NCBI RefSeq assembly: GCF_012912005.1
Contig: NZ_JABBEA010000013.1
Span: forward strand, 124,001 to 188,000
DNA length: 64,000 nucleotides
Direction of reading: 5' to 3'
DNA from: Paenibacillus sp. SZ31
Lineage (GTDB): Bacteria; Bacillota; Bacilli; Paenibacillales; Paenibacillaceae
The notes under the pieces are model-generated. The model was not told the DNA's origin. It searched no databases and saw only the letters and a program-made list of their open reading frames with translations. Position numbers and translations under genes: made by a program. Of the stretch, positions 51,890 through 60,567 are shown piece after piece; the stretch's first letter is position 1; every line of letters begins with the position of its first letter.

Positions 51890-53077
51890 ATGCGAAAAAT
51901 AACGAAAGTCATTGCATGCATGCTTATCCCTGTCTTCTTGCTGTCTTCATTTGGGGTTACTCAAGCCCAGGCAACGATTCAAGGTCCGTCAACACATGCG
52001 CAAAGCGCTGCTCTCATTGATGTCACATCAGGTCGGATCTTATACAGCAAGGATGGGGATAAGGAACTGCGAATTGCCAGCTTGACCAAAATCATGACGG
52101 CGATCGTAGCGATCGAACACAGCAAGTTGGATGAGAAAGTTAAAGTGTCTCCCTCGGCTTTTGCCAAAGAAGGATCTTCTATCTATCTCAAATTAGGTGA
52201 AGAGATGACGCTCGAAAACATGTTGTACGGGCTAATGCTCCGTTCAGGCAATGACGCGGCCTCTGCGATCGCAGAACATGTGGGTGGTTCGGAAGAAGGT
52301 TTCGTACTGTTAATGAACAAAAAGGCGGAGCAAATTGGTCTGACGCATTCACATTTTAGGAACCCTCATGGTTTGGATGCAGAAGGTCATTATTCTACAG
52401 CCAATGATTTGGCCAGATTAACAGCATATGCGTTACATAATCCGGTGTTCAAACGCATCGTAGCTACGGAGGACAAATCCGCACCGAATCCCAATGAAAG
52501 CTGGGAATACTCCTGGCACAACAAAAATAAAATGCTGCGGATGTATGAAGGTGCAGATGGGGTGAAGACCGGCTACACGAAGAAAGCTTTCCGATGTTTG
52601 GTCAGCTCGGCTACACGTAATGGACAGCAGCTCGCCGCGGTAACGCTGAACGATGGTAACGACTGGAATGATCATGCTCGGATGCTCGATTTTGGGTTTG
52701 AATACTTCCCGTTGGTAGAGGTGGCCAAACAAGAACAGCCTGTGCAAAATACAGATGTCGTTACGGGCCGGGGATTTTGGTACCCACTGGCTAAGAGTGA
52801 ACAAAGCTCATTGACCAAGAAGTTGATTCTGCACCAGAATCGAGCACAGTCGGAAACGGAAGGCAAGGAACCATCGACCGATCCTTCCTTCGGATTGGCA
52901 GGTCGTATTGATATGCAGTTAGACGGCAAACTTGTTGGCTCAATTCCGGTGTATCGCAAAGGTAGTTATATTCCTCCTGAACCCAAGACAGCAGATGCAA
53001 CGATGGGTGGCATCGGCAATGTCTCTTCCTGGGCAGCTGCATGGCGTGCCGTGTTAAGTCACCTGTTATCTCCTTAA
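51890..53077 (+). CDS. dacB: Sporulation-type D-alanyl-D-alanine carboxypeptidase (PBP5*-like)
   Basis: A protein of 395 residues with a signal peptide (ACMLIPVFLLSSFGVTQAQA). Active-site motifs are SxxK in ASLTKIMT, SxN in RSGNDAA and KTG in GVKTGYTKKA. The enzyme trims terminal D-Ala from cortex peptidoglycan and thereby lowers cross-linking of the spore cortex. ATG 51890 follows CCGGAGGA by about 9 nt; an in-frame ATG at 51869 has no site. It heads dacB-spmA-spmB as in Bacillus subtilis. Confidence 0.93.
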   Translation: MRKITKVIACMLIPVFLLSSFGVTQAQATIQGPSTHAQSAALIDVTSGRILYSKDGDKELRIASLTKIMTAIVAIEHSKLDEKVKVSPSAFAKEGSSIYLKLGEEMTLENMLYGLMLRSGNDAASAIAEHVGGSEEGFVLLMNKKAEQIGLTHSHFRNPHGLDAEGHYSTANDLARLTAYALHNPVFKRIVATEDKSAPNPNESWEYSWHNKNKMLRMYEGADGVKTGYTKKAFRCLVSSATRNGQQLAAVTLNDGNDWNDHARMLDFGFEYFPLVEVAKQEQPVQNTDVVTGRGFWYPLAKSEQSSLTKKLILHQNRAQSETEGKEPSTDPSFGLAGRIDMQLDGKLVGSIPVYRKGSYIPPEPKTADATMGGIGNVSSWAAAWRAVLSHLLSP

Positions 53078-53108
53078 TTAACATCTCGTTGAAGGGAGGA
53101 TGTAACCC

Positions 53109-53735
53109 ATGATTAATCTAATTTGGCTACTTATGATCTTGATCGGATTTGCTTTTGCAGCCATCAACGGCAATATCGAAGTGGTCACGCAAGCCGCTTT
53201 CGATGGTGCGGCAACGGGAGTAACGGTCTGTTTTGGACTGATCAGTGTGCTTGTGTTCTGGATGGGTATGATGAAAATGGCTGAAGATGCTGGTCTCTTG
53301 GCCCGGATTGCTAAGCTGCTTGGTCCGGTAGTTGGTTTCCTGTTCCCCGATGTGCCCAAAAATCACCCGGCGATGGGTTATATTCTCTCTAATATGAGTG
53401 CGAATCTGCTGGGGTTAGGAAATGCGGCTACTCCAATGGGAATCAAAGCTATGCAACAACTGCAGGAGCTTAATCCGGACAAACAAACCGCTTCTCCTGC
53501 CATGTGCACCTTACTGGCTCTGAATACAGCGAGCATTACCATTATTCCGACAACGCTGATCGCCATCCGGTTAAACTATCATTCCGCAAATGCTACAGAG
53601 ATTGTGGGAACAACATTGATGGCTACCATCGTCGCTACACTTGCTGCTATAATGGCCGATCGCTGGTATCGAAACAGGGCATTACATAAACCGCCGCGCA
53701 TACCGAAAAGTGGCAATCCCGGCATGAAAGGATGA
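53109..53735 (+). CDS. spmA: Spore maturation protein A
   Basis: A membrane protein of 208 residues with hydrophobic segments and nucleoside-recognition (Gate) motifs: FDGAATGVTVCFGLISVLVFWMG and LGLGNAATPMGIKAMQQLQEL. In Bacillus subtilis SpmA and SpmB are needed for spore core dehydration. ATG 53109 has GAAGGGAGG upstream. It follows dacB by 31 nt and precedes spmB by 6 nt, so all three are probably cotranscribed under sigma E. Confidence 0.93.
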   Translation: MINLIWLLMILIGFAFAAINGNIEVVTQAAFDGAATGVTVCFGLISVLVFWMGMMKMAEDAGLLARIAKLLGPVVGFLFPDVPKNHPAMGYILSNMSANLLGLGNAATPMGIKAMQQLQELNPDKQTASPAMCTLLALNTASITIIPTTLIAIRLNYHSANATEIVGTTLMATIVATLAAIMADRWYRNRALHKPPRIPKSGNPGMKG

Positions 53736-53741
53736 GCACAC

Positions 53742-54275
53742 TTGTTAACCTTCATCAACTGGATCTCCGTCTGGGCCATCCCGGTTATTATCGCGTTTGT
53801 TCCATTATATGCGTTTACCAAAAAGGTCCCGGTATACGAATCCTTTGTTGATGGGGCCAAAGATGGATTCTCGACTGCAATCAGCATTATTCCGCATCTC
53901 GTGGGCATGATGGTCGCGATCAGCGTCTTTCGTGCCTCTGGTGCATTGGATTTTGTAATTAGTCTATTAGCTCCGCTTGTATCCTGGATGGGTGTACCAG
54001 GGGAAGTATTGCCACTCGGGATTCTGCGTCCGTTGACCGGGACAGGCTCCCTTGCGTTTACAACCGATTTGATCAAAACTCATGGTCCTGACTCCATGAT
54101 TGGACGCATGGCATCTACGGTTCAGGGAAGTACAGATACCACGTTATACGTGCTGACTGTCTATTTTGGAGCTGTAGGAATACGTAACGGTCGGTACGCG
54201 CTCAAAGTGGGGTTGTTTTCCGATGTCGTTGGTTTTATTGCTGCGCTCGCCATTTGTTTGCTCGTTTTTGGTTAA
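53742..54275 (+). CDS. spmB: Spore maturation protein B
   Basis: A membrane protein of 177 residues with the same Gate-type core: FVDGAKDGFSTAISIIPHLVG, PLGILRPLTGTGSLA and STDTTLYVLTVYFGAVG. TTG 53742 is the likely start, with AAAGGATGAG upstream. It pairs functionally with SpmA. The usual 5' partner order is kept. Confidence 0.93.
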   Translation: MLTFINWISVWAIPVIIAFVPLYAFTKKVPVYESFVDGAKDGFSTAISIIPHLVGMMVAISVFRASGALDFVISLLAPLVSWMGVPGEVLPLGILRPLTGTGSLAFTTDLIKTHGPDSMIGRMASTVQGSTDTTLYVLTVYFGAVGIRNGRYALKVGLFSDVVGFIAALAICLLVFG

Positions 54276-54338
54276 AAGATATCTCCTTTCCTTCCGATAT
54301 ATTAGATATGCTAGAATAATAGCGGAGGAGAGTGAGAC

Positions 54339-55157
54339 ATGCAGAAGAGTTGGAAACGAATGCTCCGTGTCGGAATGTCAGGCGTGCTTGCTATTGCAAT
54401 GCTCGCAGGGTCAACGGGGCTGGCGGCGGCTCAAGCCGTTCAGACGATACATTTTACAGGATACTTCGACAAACAGCTGCGTGCACAAATGGCGGTCACA
54501 GCGGATTCTTTTCCAGTTGTGAATGTACGTTTGGTCAAGCAGGATGAACCCGATATGGTATATTATGATGTTGGTACCTCGATACTGATCTCCAAGGATG
54601 AAGTACTCACGAATTACCATGTCGTTCAGAGTTATGCTGAACTGTCTGATGGCGATGAAGGCACACTGACTGTTGCAAGTCCGGGTTCCTTGGGTCAGCC
54701 TGTAAAGGCGAAGATTATTAAAACAGATCCGGTGACAGACATGGCACTACTGAAGCTGGACAAGGAGATAGACGCCCAACCGGTCACATTTACAAACGCA
54801 AGGGATAACCAGGTCGTCTACACCATTGGATTCCCCAAAAATCCTGCTGGTGATCTTGTTATTCTGGATGAAGATTTCCCTTCAACCTACAATACGATAG
54901 CCAAAAGCCGAGTGTTCAGTTCCCAAGCTTCGGATGTTCCAGGCAAGAAGGGAATCGGTAGTATTGTTAAATCCATGGCACAAGGTAATTCAGGTGGTCC
55001 TGTTCTGGATCAGAACAACAGGGTGATCGGTATGATGACCTTTGTGTACGGTGGACGAACCTATTATATTACTTCCAAAACATTGCAGACTTTTATTAAA
55101 GATAGCAGCACGCCTGCCAAAAAGCAGGTTGCGGTTGCCGGCAAAGTTTCCAATTAA
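54339..55157 (+). CDS. Secreted trypsin-like serine protease
   Basis: A protein of 272 residues with signal peptide (VGMSGVLAIAMLAGSTGLAAAQA). The chymotrypsin-fold triad is visible: His in LTNYHVV, Asp in DMALLKL, Ser in GNSGGPV. There is no PDZ domain, so it is closer to S1 family proteases such as those of spore or envelope maintenance than to full HtrA. ATG 54339 has GCGGAGGAG upstream; an extended -10 (TGCTAGAAT) lies before it. Its substrate is unknown. Confidence 0.85.
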   Translation: MQKSWKRMLRVGMSGVLAIAMLAGSTGLAAAQAVQTIHFTGYFDKQLRAQMAVTADSFPVVNVRLVKQDEPDMVYYDVGTSILISKDEVLTNYHVVQSYAELSDGDEGTLTVASPGSLGQPVKAKIIKTDPVTDMALLKLDKEIDAQPVTFTNARDNQVVYTIGFPKNPAGDLVILDEDFPSTYNTIAKSRVFSSQASDVPGKKGIGSIVKSMAQGNSGGPVLDQNNRVIGMMTFVYGGRTYYITSKTLQTFIKDSSTPAKKQVAVAGKVSN

Positions 55158-55171
55158 ATGATTTGAGGAAA

Positions 55172-55228
55172 AGGCTTATCTTTACGCCATCTGTGTTCAA
55201 CAGGTTGTGTAAGGGTAAGCCTTTTTTT
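55172..55228 (+). terminator. Terminator after the protease gene
   Basis: AGGCTTA pairs with TAAGCCT across a long loop and is followed by seven T residues. Confidence 0.75.
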
Positions 55229-55354
55229 GCATCAATCTGGAGGAGGAAGGTAGCCAGAAATGGATATTCGTGTCTCCAGTTTACAAAATCCTTGGATTAT
55301 CCTTGTGATTTCCCTGCGTGATGGGTATCATTAGTGTGAGGTGACATGACAAAC

Positions 55355-56104
55355 ATGGAAAGATTACAAAAAATTATCGCACAGGCAGGCATTGCATCCC
55401 GCCGCAAGAGCGAGGAACTGATCCTGTCCGGCAAAGTAGAAGTTAACGGGGAGGTCGTAACCGAACTGGGTACGAAAGCGAACCCCGAAGAGGATATGAT
55501 TACGGTTAATGGAAAACCGATCCGCAGTGAGAAAAAAGTGTACTTAATGTTGAATAAGCCAAAAGGCGTAATCACAAGTGCATCTGACCCGGAAGGTCGG
55601 AAAATTGTATCCGACTACCTGAAAGGTGTCAAGGAACGGGTATACCCTGTGGGTCGTCTGGATTATGACACAGAGGGCTTATTGATCCTGACCAATGATG
55701 GTGAGTTTGCACATTTGTTGACGCATCCGAAGCATCACGTACCCAAAACGTATCATGCAACGGTCAAAGGTGTGCCGCATGGTACAGCTCTGGAGAAATT
55801 AAAGACTGGCATTATGCTGGATGACGGCATGACTGCTCCTGCAGAGGTGGAGTATAAAGATGTGGATACAGCGGCCAATGAGTCGGTGATCTCCATTACG
55901 ATCTATGAAGGGCGTAACCGTCAGGTTAGACGTATGTTCGAGGCGATTAACCATCCGGTAACTCGATTGAAACGGATTTCGTTTGGTGGTATTTTGCTAC
56001 AAAACCTGAAACGTGGTTTGACACGCAATCTGACCAAAGAAGAAGTCAACAACCTGATTACCCTCGCACAATCAGAACCAGCCAAAAAAATGAAAAAAAG
56101 GTAA
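55355..56104 (+). CDS. rluB: Ribosomal large subunit pseudouridine synthase B
   Basis: An S4 RNA-binding domain (residues about 1-60: RLQKIIAQAGIASRRKSEEL, GKVEVNGEVV) is followed by the RsuA-family catalytic domain with VYPVGRLDYDTEGLLILTNDG, containing the catalytic Asp, and YEGRNRQVRRMFEA. It modifies 23S rRNA. ATG 55355 gives a normal length of about 249 residues and sits 11 nt after GAGGTG; ATG 55346 is an alternative only 2 nt from it. The gene order after spmB matches Bacillus (ypuL). Confidence 0.93.
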   Translation: MERLQKIIAQAGIASRRKSEELILSGKVEVNGEVVTELGTKANPEEDMITVNGKPIRSEKKVYLMLNKPKGVITSASDPEGRKIVSDYLKGVKERVYPVGRLDYDTEGLLILTNDGEFAHLLTHPKHHVPKTYHATVKGVPHGTALEKLKTGIMLDDGMTAPAEVEYKDVDTAANESVISITIYEGRNRQVRRMFEAINHPVTRLKRISFGGILLQNLKRGLTRNLTKEEVNNLITLAQSEPAKKMKKR

Positions 56105-56139
56105 TGTGAGGACACATAATTTTCATAAAACCGCCGCAG

Positions 56140-56163
56140 TTTTGTGACGAAATTCGCTATAAT
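56140..56163 (+). promoter_or_regulatory. Promoter of res operon with ResD-like site
   Basis: TTTTGTGACGAAAT resembles the ResD-binding consensus TTTGTGAAT and lies directly before TATAAT (56158). The resABCDE operon is known to be ResD-controlled in Bacillus. Confidence 0.5.
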
Positions 56164-56238
56164 TGTTCATAGGATGTTCACAGTTGTCTTAGATCAATGA
56201 TATGCGATTGTTATAGTCACTTAAAAGGGGAGCAGCAC

Positions 56239-56766
56239 ATGGGGAAATCAAGAAGAACGGTGCAAATCGTCATTTTGTTATTGATCCTGGTGTTGGGCGG
56301 ATATGCGATTACCACATCGGTATCCGGCTCGAATGGCAAGCCAAAGGAAGGGGACAAGTCTCCTTCTTTTGAACTGCTGGGCCTGGATGGTCAAGTTCAT
56401 ACGTCTGATGAGTACAAAGGTAAAGCGATGGTGATCAATTTCTGGGGCACGTGGTGTGAACCTTGTGTTAAAGAAATGCCTGCACTTCAGGCACAAGCTG
56501 ACAAATGGAAGGACCAAGGAGTACAATTTGTCGGGATTAATGTAGGGGAAGACCAGATGACCGTGGATAATTTTGTACGGCAGGTTGGGGTTACGTTTCC
56601 AATCATGTTAGACCGGGAGAAAAAATCGGTTCGTGATTTCGGGATCTCTCCGATGCCAACGACATTCTTTGTATCCGACACGGGCAAAATCTCTACCATT
56701 CATATCGGGCAACTTGATTTGGACACGCTTGACGCTCAAATTTCGCAACTGGCGAAGCAGCCCTGA
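56239..56766 (+). CDS. resA: Thiol-disulfide oxidoreductase ResA
   Basis: A protein of about 175 residues with an N-terminal signal anchor (VQIVILLLILVLGGYAI) and a thioredoxin fold bearing the WCEPC active site (GTWCEPCVKEMP). It reduces apocytochrome c cysteines outside the membrane for haem attachment. ATG 56239 follows AAAAGGGGAGC by 5 nt; the ORF starts further upstream at 56197 without a site. First gene of resABC. Confidence 0.94.
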   Translation: MGKSRRTVQIVILLLILVLGGYAITTSVSGSNGKPKEGDKSPSFELLGLDGQVHTSDEYKGKAMVINFWGTWCEPCVKEMPALQAQADKWKDQGVQFVGINVGEDQMTVDNFVRQVGVTFPIMLDREKKSVRDFGISPMPTTFFVSDTGKISTIHIGQLDLDTLDAQISQLAKQP

Positions 56767-56780
56767 CAGGAGGTCTATTC

Positions 56781-58454
56781 GTGTTCCAAAATACCAAATG
56801 TGAGTGCGGACATCAGAATCCGGTAGGCACTGTATTATGTGAAGCATGTGGGAAACCGCTACTGGAGGCAGAAGCTAAATCGGATGAAGTGCTGGAAATG
56901 CGTTATGATGGCATGGCGCGCCGTTCACAGCGGAGTAATCCCAATATCATTGACCGCATATGGAACTTTTTTTCATCCGTCAAAATTGCCGTCTATATGA
57001 TTGTCTTCACGCTTGTAGGCTCTATGCTTGGCACGATCTATCCGCAAGAAAGTACATTCTTGAATATTGATCCTTCCGTGTATTACAAAGAAACATACGG
57101 TCAGTTGGGTCATATCTATTATCTGTTGGGTCTGTCCCATACATACGAATCCTGGTGGTTTATTCTACTGCTGGTGCTGATTGGTGCATCATTGGTGATA
57201 TGCAGTCTGGATCGCGTCTTACCGCTCTACAAAGCACTGAATAAACAGAAAATACGCAAACATACGCGATTTTTGACTAGACAGCGTCTGGTGTACCAAG
57301 GTTCCATTGAAGAGGCACCAGAAGACTGGATTAAGAAAGCGGTTACTCCGCTGAAAAAGAAAGGATACCGCGTGCACACCCAGGGGGATGCATTACTCGC
57401 CGAGAAACAGAGATTCAGTCGATGGGGGCCATATGTCATCCATATTGGACTCATTATATTTCTGCTGGCGGTGCTCGCACGAGGACTTCCTGGCCTGAAT
57501 CTGGATGAGCATGTCGCTTTTCCAGAAGGTGAGATCAAAAAGATCCCGAATACTTCGATGTATTTGCAAAATGAACAGTTTAATGTTGAATTCTACAGTG
57601 AGGAAGAAGTACCTGAACAATTCCGTAACCTGAATAAAACTGTTCCGAAACTGTTTGAAACGAAAGTTGTTTTGTATGAATGTACAGCAGATTGTTCGGA
57701 TCTCTCGAAGAAACCTCAATTAGCTGAAGTGGCAAAACATGATGTGCGGGTGAATCATCCAATGAATTATAACGGTCTGAAGGCATATCAATTTGATTAT
57801 GATCTAACACCCACCATTCGGTCCGTAACGCCTGATCTTGTCAATACGAAGACGGGTGAAGTATACGGGGCAATTAAGATCGATATGGTAGATACCCAAA
57901 GAACATTTGAAGCTGGTCCTTATAATCTCACGGTAAAAGAAAAGTTTATGGACTTTGGATTGGATGAGAATGGTAAGCCCAAATCAAAATCGCCTTCACC
58001 TAATGCACCAGCTTTTCTCTTTCTCATCAAGGGACCTGATCTGCCTGAAGAGGGGATACAATATCTGTACTTTGCGAAGCAGATTGATAAACAACGCTTT
58101 CAACAGGATGCGATTAACCAACAGCTGATTGGAGCTGAGATTCCTTTACAACTTGAAGTAGACAGCATGGACAAGGTCGATATTATTCAGTCCGTAAGTT
58201 ATCTCAATATACGAGTGGATAAAGCAATGCCTTTTGTATGGGTAGGAGCCGGTATTGTTATGTTGGGTTTGGTCATGGGTTTTTATTGGCATCATCGCCG
58301 CATCTGGATTCGTTTTGATGATAAACAGCTCACTTTGGGTGGGCATACCAACAAAAACTGGTTTGGCTTCAGGCGTGAAGTTGCGGCCGTCTTGAAACAG
58401 ATGAATCTGGAAGTGGAAGAGAAGTCGTTGGATAACGGGGGGAACCAAGCATGA
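56781..58454 (+). CDS. resB: Cytochrome c biogenesis protein ResB
   Basis: A protein of 557 residues. It begins with a short Cys cluster (KCECGHQNPVGTVLCEACGK), which looks like a zinc-ribbon-type N-terminus. Membrane segments follow (IAVYMIVFTLVGSMLGTIYP, WWFILLLVLIGASLVICSLD, YVIHIGLIIFLLAVLARG) and a large extracytoplasmic domain, then a C-terminal helix. ResB and ResC together form the haem delivery and ligation complex. GTG 56781 has CAGGAGG upstream. It overlaps resC by 4 nt. Confidence 0.93.
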   Translation: MFQNTKCECGHQNPVGTVLCEACGKPLLEAEAKSDEVLEMRYDGMARRSQRSNPNIIDRIWNFFSSVKIAVYMIVFTLVGSMLGTIYPQESTFLNIDPSVYYKETYGQLGHIYYLLGLSHTYESWWFILLLVLIGASLVICSLDRVLPLYKALNKQKIRKHTRFLTRQRLVYQGSIEEAPEDWIKKAVTPLKKKGYRVHTQGDALLAEKQRFSRWGPYVIHIGLIIFLLAVLARGLPGLNLDEHVAFPEGEIKKIPNTSMYLQNEQFNVEFYSEEEVPEQFRNLNKTVPKLFETKVVLYECTADCSDLSKKPQLAEVAKHDVRVNHPMNYNGLKAYQFDYDLTPTIRSVTPDLVNTKTGEVYGAIKIDMVDTQRTFEAGPYNLTVKEKFMDFGLDENGKPKSKSPSPNAPAFLFLIKGPDLPEEGIQYLYFAKQIDKQRFQQDAINQQLIGAEIPLQLEVDSMDKVDIIQSVSYLNIRVDKAMPFVWVGAGIVMLGLVMGFYWHHRRIWIRFDDKQLTLGGHTNKNWFGFRREVAAVLKQMNLEVEEKSLDNGGNQA

Positions 58455-59713
58455 GTTTATTGGATTTCAGCAGCGACGCATTTATCGTAGCTTTCTTTCT
58501 CTATTGTGCTGCATTCTTGTTATATGCTGTCGCGGTAATGGGCAAAAAATGGAGTAATCGTGATCCTCTGGACCATATGAATCGTTGGGGGAAAAGAGCT
58601 TTTATCGCTTCAACTGTCGCCTTGGCGGCACATATCGTATTTTTTGTAACCCGCTGGGCTGGGGCAGGTCATATCCCGGTTAGTAACATGTACGAGTTCA
58701 TGTCTTTTCTGTCCATGATGATCATGGTTGCATTTATTGTCGTATATGCCATATACCGCAAGTCATTACTTGGTTTGTTTGCCTTACCACTTACCATCAT
58801 TATTATGGCGTATGCCGCTGTATTTCCTCAGGAGGTACAACCACTAATCCCGGCACTTCAGTCGATTTGGCTTAAAATTCATGTGACGTTGGCCGCGCTT
58901 GGTGAAGCATTCTTCGCCGTCGGTTTTGCCGCAGGATTCATGTATTTGCTTCGTACCGTTGATTTCAGTGGTAAAGACAAGTCTTCAAGACGCCAACGAG
59001 GATGGGTCGAATTCACCCTGATCACGATCGTTGTAGTCATCGGATTTATCGGAACGGTATTTACCTTTCGTGCCACTGGTTACGAGACGGTTTTTGTACA
59101 GAAAACGGTCAGCATTGACACAGAGGTACAGGAAAATAGTACAATAGAGAAAGTGATTTATCGCATGCCTCCGATTTTTGCACCATATAATAGCGAAGTG
59201 GAGAGCATGACACCGTTTCTTGGCATGAAAAAACCTTTACTTGAGACGCCTTCCTGGATGAACGGGGTAAATGCCGGGCGCAAGCTTAATACGGTGGTTT
59301 GGTCACTTATTGTAGGTCTGATCCTGTATGGAATTGTACGACTTCTTGTGCGCAGACCACTTGGACAAGCGTTACAACCGATGATGGATGGAATCGATGC
59401 CGATGATCTGGATGAGATTAGTTATCGCGCGATTGCCATTGGTTTTCCGATATTTACGCTGGGAGCATTAATCTTTGCCATGATCTGGGCACAGATTGCC
59501 TGGAGTCGCTTTTGGGGCTGGGACCCCAAAGAAGTGTGGGCATTAATTACATGGCTATATTATAGTGTGTATCTGCATTTGCGTTTATCCAGAGGTTGGC
59601 AAGGTCAAAAGTCTGCATGGCTTGCAGTTCTTGGCTTCCTGGTCGTTATGTTTACACTGGTTGGGGTGAATCTGATTATTGCCGGATTACATTCTTACGC
59701 TGGAGCGGACTAG
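58451..59713 (+). CDS. resC: Cytochrome c biogenesis protein ResC (CcsA-type)
   Basis: A multi-spanning protein of 420 residues with the WWD haem-handling signature: SRFWGWDPKEVWALITWL near residue 350, and conserved His residues in membrane segments. It relays haem to ResB. It overlaps resB by 4 nt (ATGA), with GGGGGGAAC before ATG 58451. Confident. Confidence 0.94.
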   Translation: MSLLDFSSDAFIVAFFLYCAAFLLYAVAVMGKKWSNRDPLDHMNRWGKRAFIASTVALAAHIVFFVTRWAGAGHIPVSNMYEFMSFLSMMIMVAFIVVYAIYRKSLLGLFALPLTIIIMAYAAVFPQEVQPLIPALQSIWLKIHVTLAALGEAFFAVGFAAGFMYLLRTVDFSGKDKSSRRQRGWVEFTLITIVVVIGFIGTVFTFRATGYETVFVQKTVSIDTEVQENSTIEKVIYRMPPIFAPYNSEVESMTPFLGMKKPLLETPSWMNGVNAGRKLNTVVWSLIVGLILYGIVRLLVRRPLGQALQPMMDGIDADDLDEISYRAIAIGFPIFTLGALIFAMIWAQIAWSRFWGWDPKEVWALITWLYYSVYLHLRLSRGWQGQKSAWLAVLGFLVVMFTLVGVNLIIAGLHSYAGAD

Positions 59714-59789
59714 GACAACTCGTATTGTAAAGGTCAGTTTAGAAGCGGGAAACACAAATGTACCTTTTTATTGAAGGGTATTCAAATAT

Positions 59790-59807
59790 TGTTCGCCAGA
59801 TCGAACA
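59790..59807. other. Inverted repeat in the resC-resD gap
   Basis: TGTTCG-CCAGAT-CGAACA with perfect 6-bp arms, 44 nt before the resD start. It could be an operator for a resD-specific promoter (CATAAT follows), unproven. Confidence 0.35.
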
Positions 59808-59850
59808 TAATAGAAGTGATGAGGAGTTATTGCAAAGGGGCTGGAGAGGC

Positions 59851-60567
59851 ATGGCTGAACATGAGAATCGAATACTGGTCGTGGATGACGAAGAGAGAAT
59901 CCGCAGACTTTTGAAAATGTATCTTGAAAAAGAAGGTTATGAAATCGATGAAGCCGAGGATGGAGAAACTGCGCTGCGTAAAGCAACAGCAGGTGACTAC
60001 GGACTAATTTTGCTTGATGTGATGTTGCCGGGTATGGATGGCGTTGAAGTGTGTACCCGTCTTCGTCAGGTAAAATCAACGCCGGTTTTGATGCTCACTG
60101 CAAAAGGTGAAGAAATTAACCGGGTTCAGGGCTTCGAAGTTGGTGCTGATGATTATGTTGTAAAACCATTCAGCCCGCGTGAAGTGATTTATCGCGTAAA
60201 AGCGATTCTACGTCGATCTTCTGCAACAGCATATCTCTCCAAGGAGAGCAATTCGAGTAACAACATTGTGTTCCCGCATCTGGTTATTGAGCATGATGCC
60301 CACCGGGTAACCGCTGGCGGTGAAGAGATCAGTCTTACACCAAAAGAATATGAATTGCTGCACTATTTGGCAACATCTCCAGACAAAGTTTTCTCCAGAG
60401 AAGAATTGCTCAAAGATGTATGGAATTACGAATTCTTTGGCGATCTTCGTACCGTGGATACGCACGTGAAGCGTCTTCGCGAGAAACTTAACAAGGTATC
60501 GCCTGAATCGGCGGCCATGATTACGACGGTGTGGGGTGTGGGTTATAAACTGGAAGTACCGAAATAG
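59851..60567 (+). CDS. resD: Response regulator ResD
   Basis: OmpR/PhoB-type regulator of about 238 residues. The receiver shows RILVVDDEERIRRLLK (acidic pocket), LLDVMLPGMDG (phospho-Asp) and VKPFSPREV (Lys). The DNA-binding winged helix ends with TVDTHVKRLREKL. It activates genes for anaerobic and aerobic respiration. ATG 59851 has GGAGAGGC upstream; an ATG at 59758 would add 31 unrelated residues. It overlaps the resE frame. Confidence 0.94.
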   Translation: MAEHENRILVVDDEERIRRLLKMYLEKEGYEIDEAEDGETALRKATAGDYGLILLDVMLPGMDGVEVCTRLRQVKSTPVLMLTAKGEEINRVQGFEVGADDYVVKPFSPREVIYRVKAILRRSSATAYLSKESNSSNNIVFPHLVIEHDAHRVTAGGEEISLTPKEYELLHYLATSPDKVFSREELLKDVWNYEFFGDLRTVDTHVKRLREKLNKVSPESAAMITTVWGVGYKLEVPK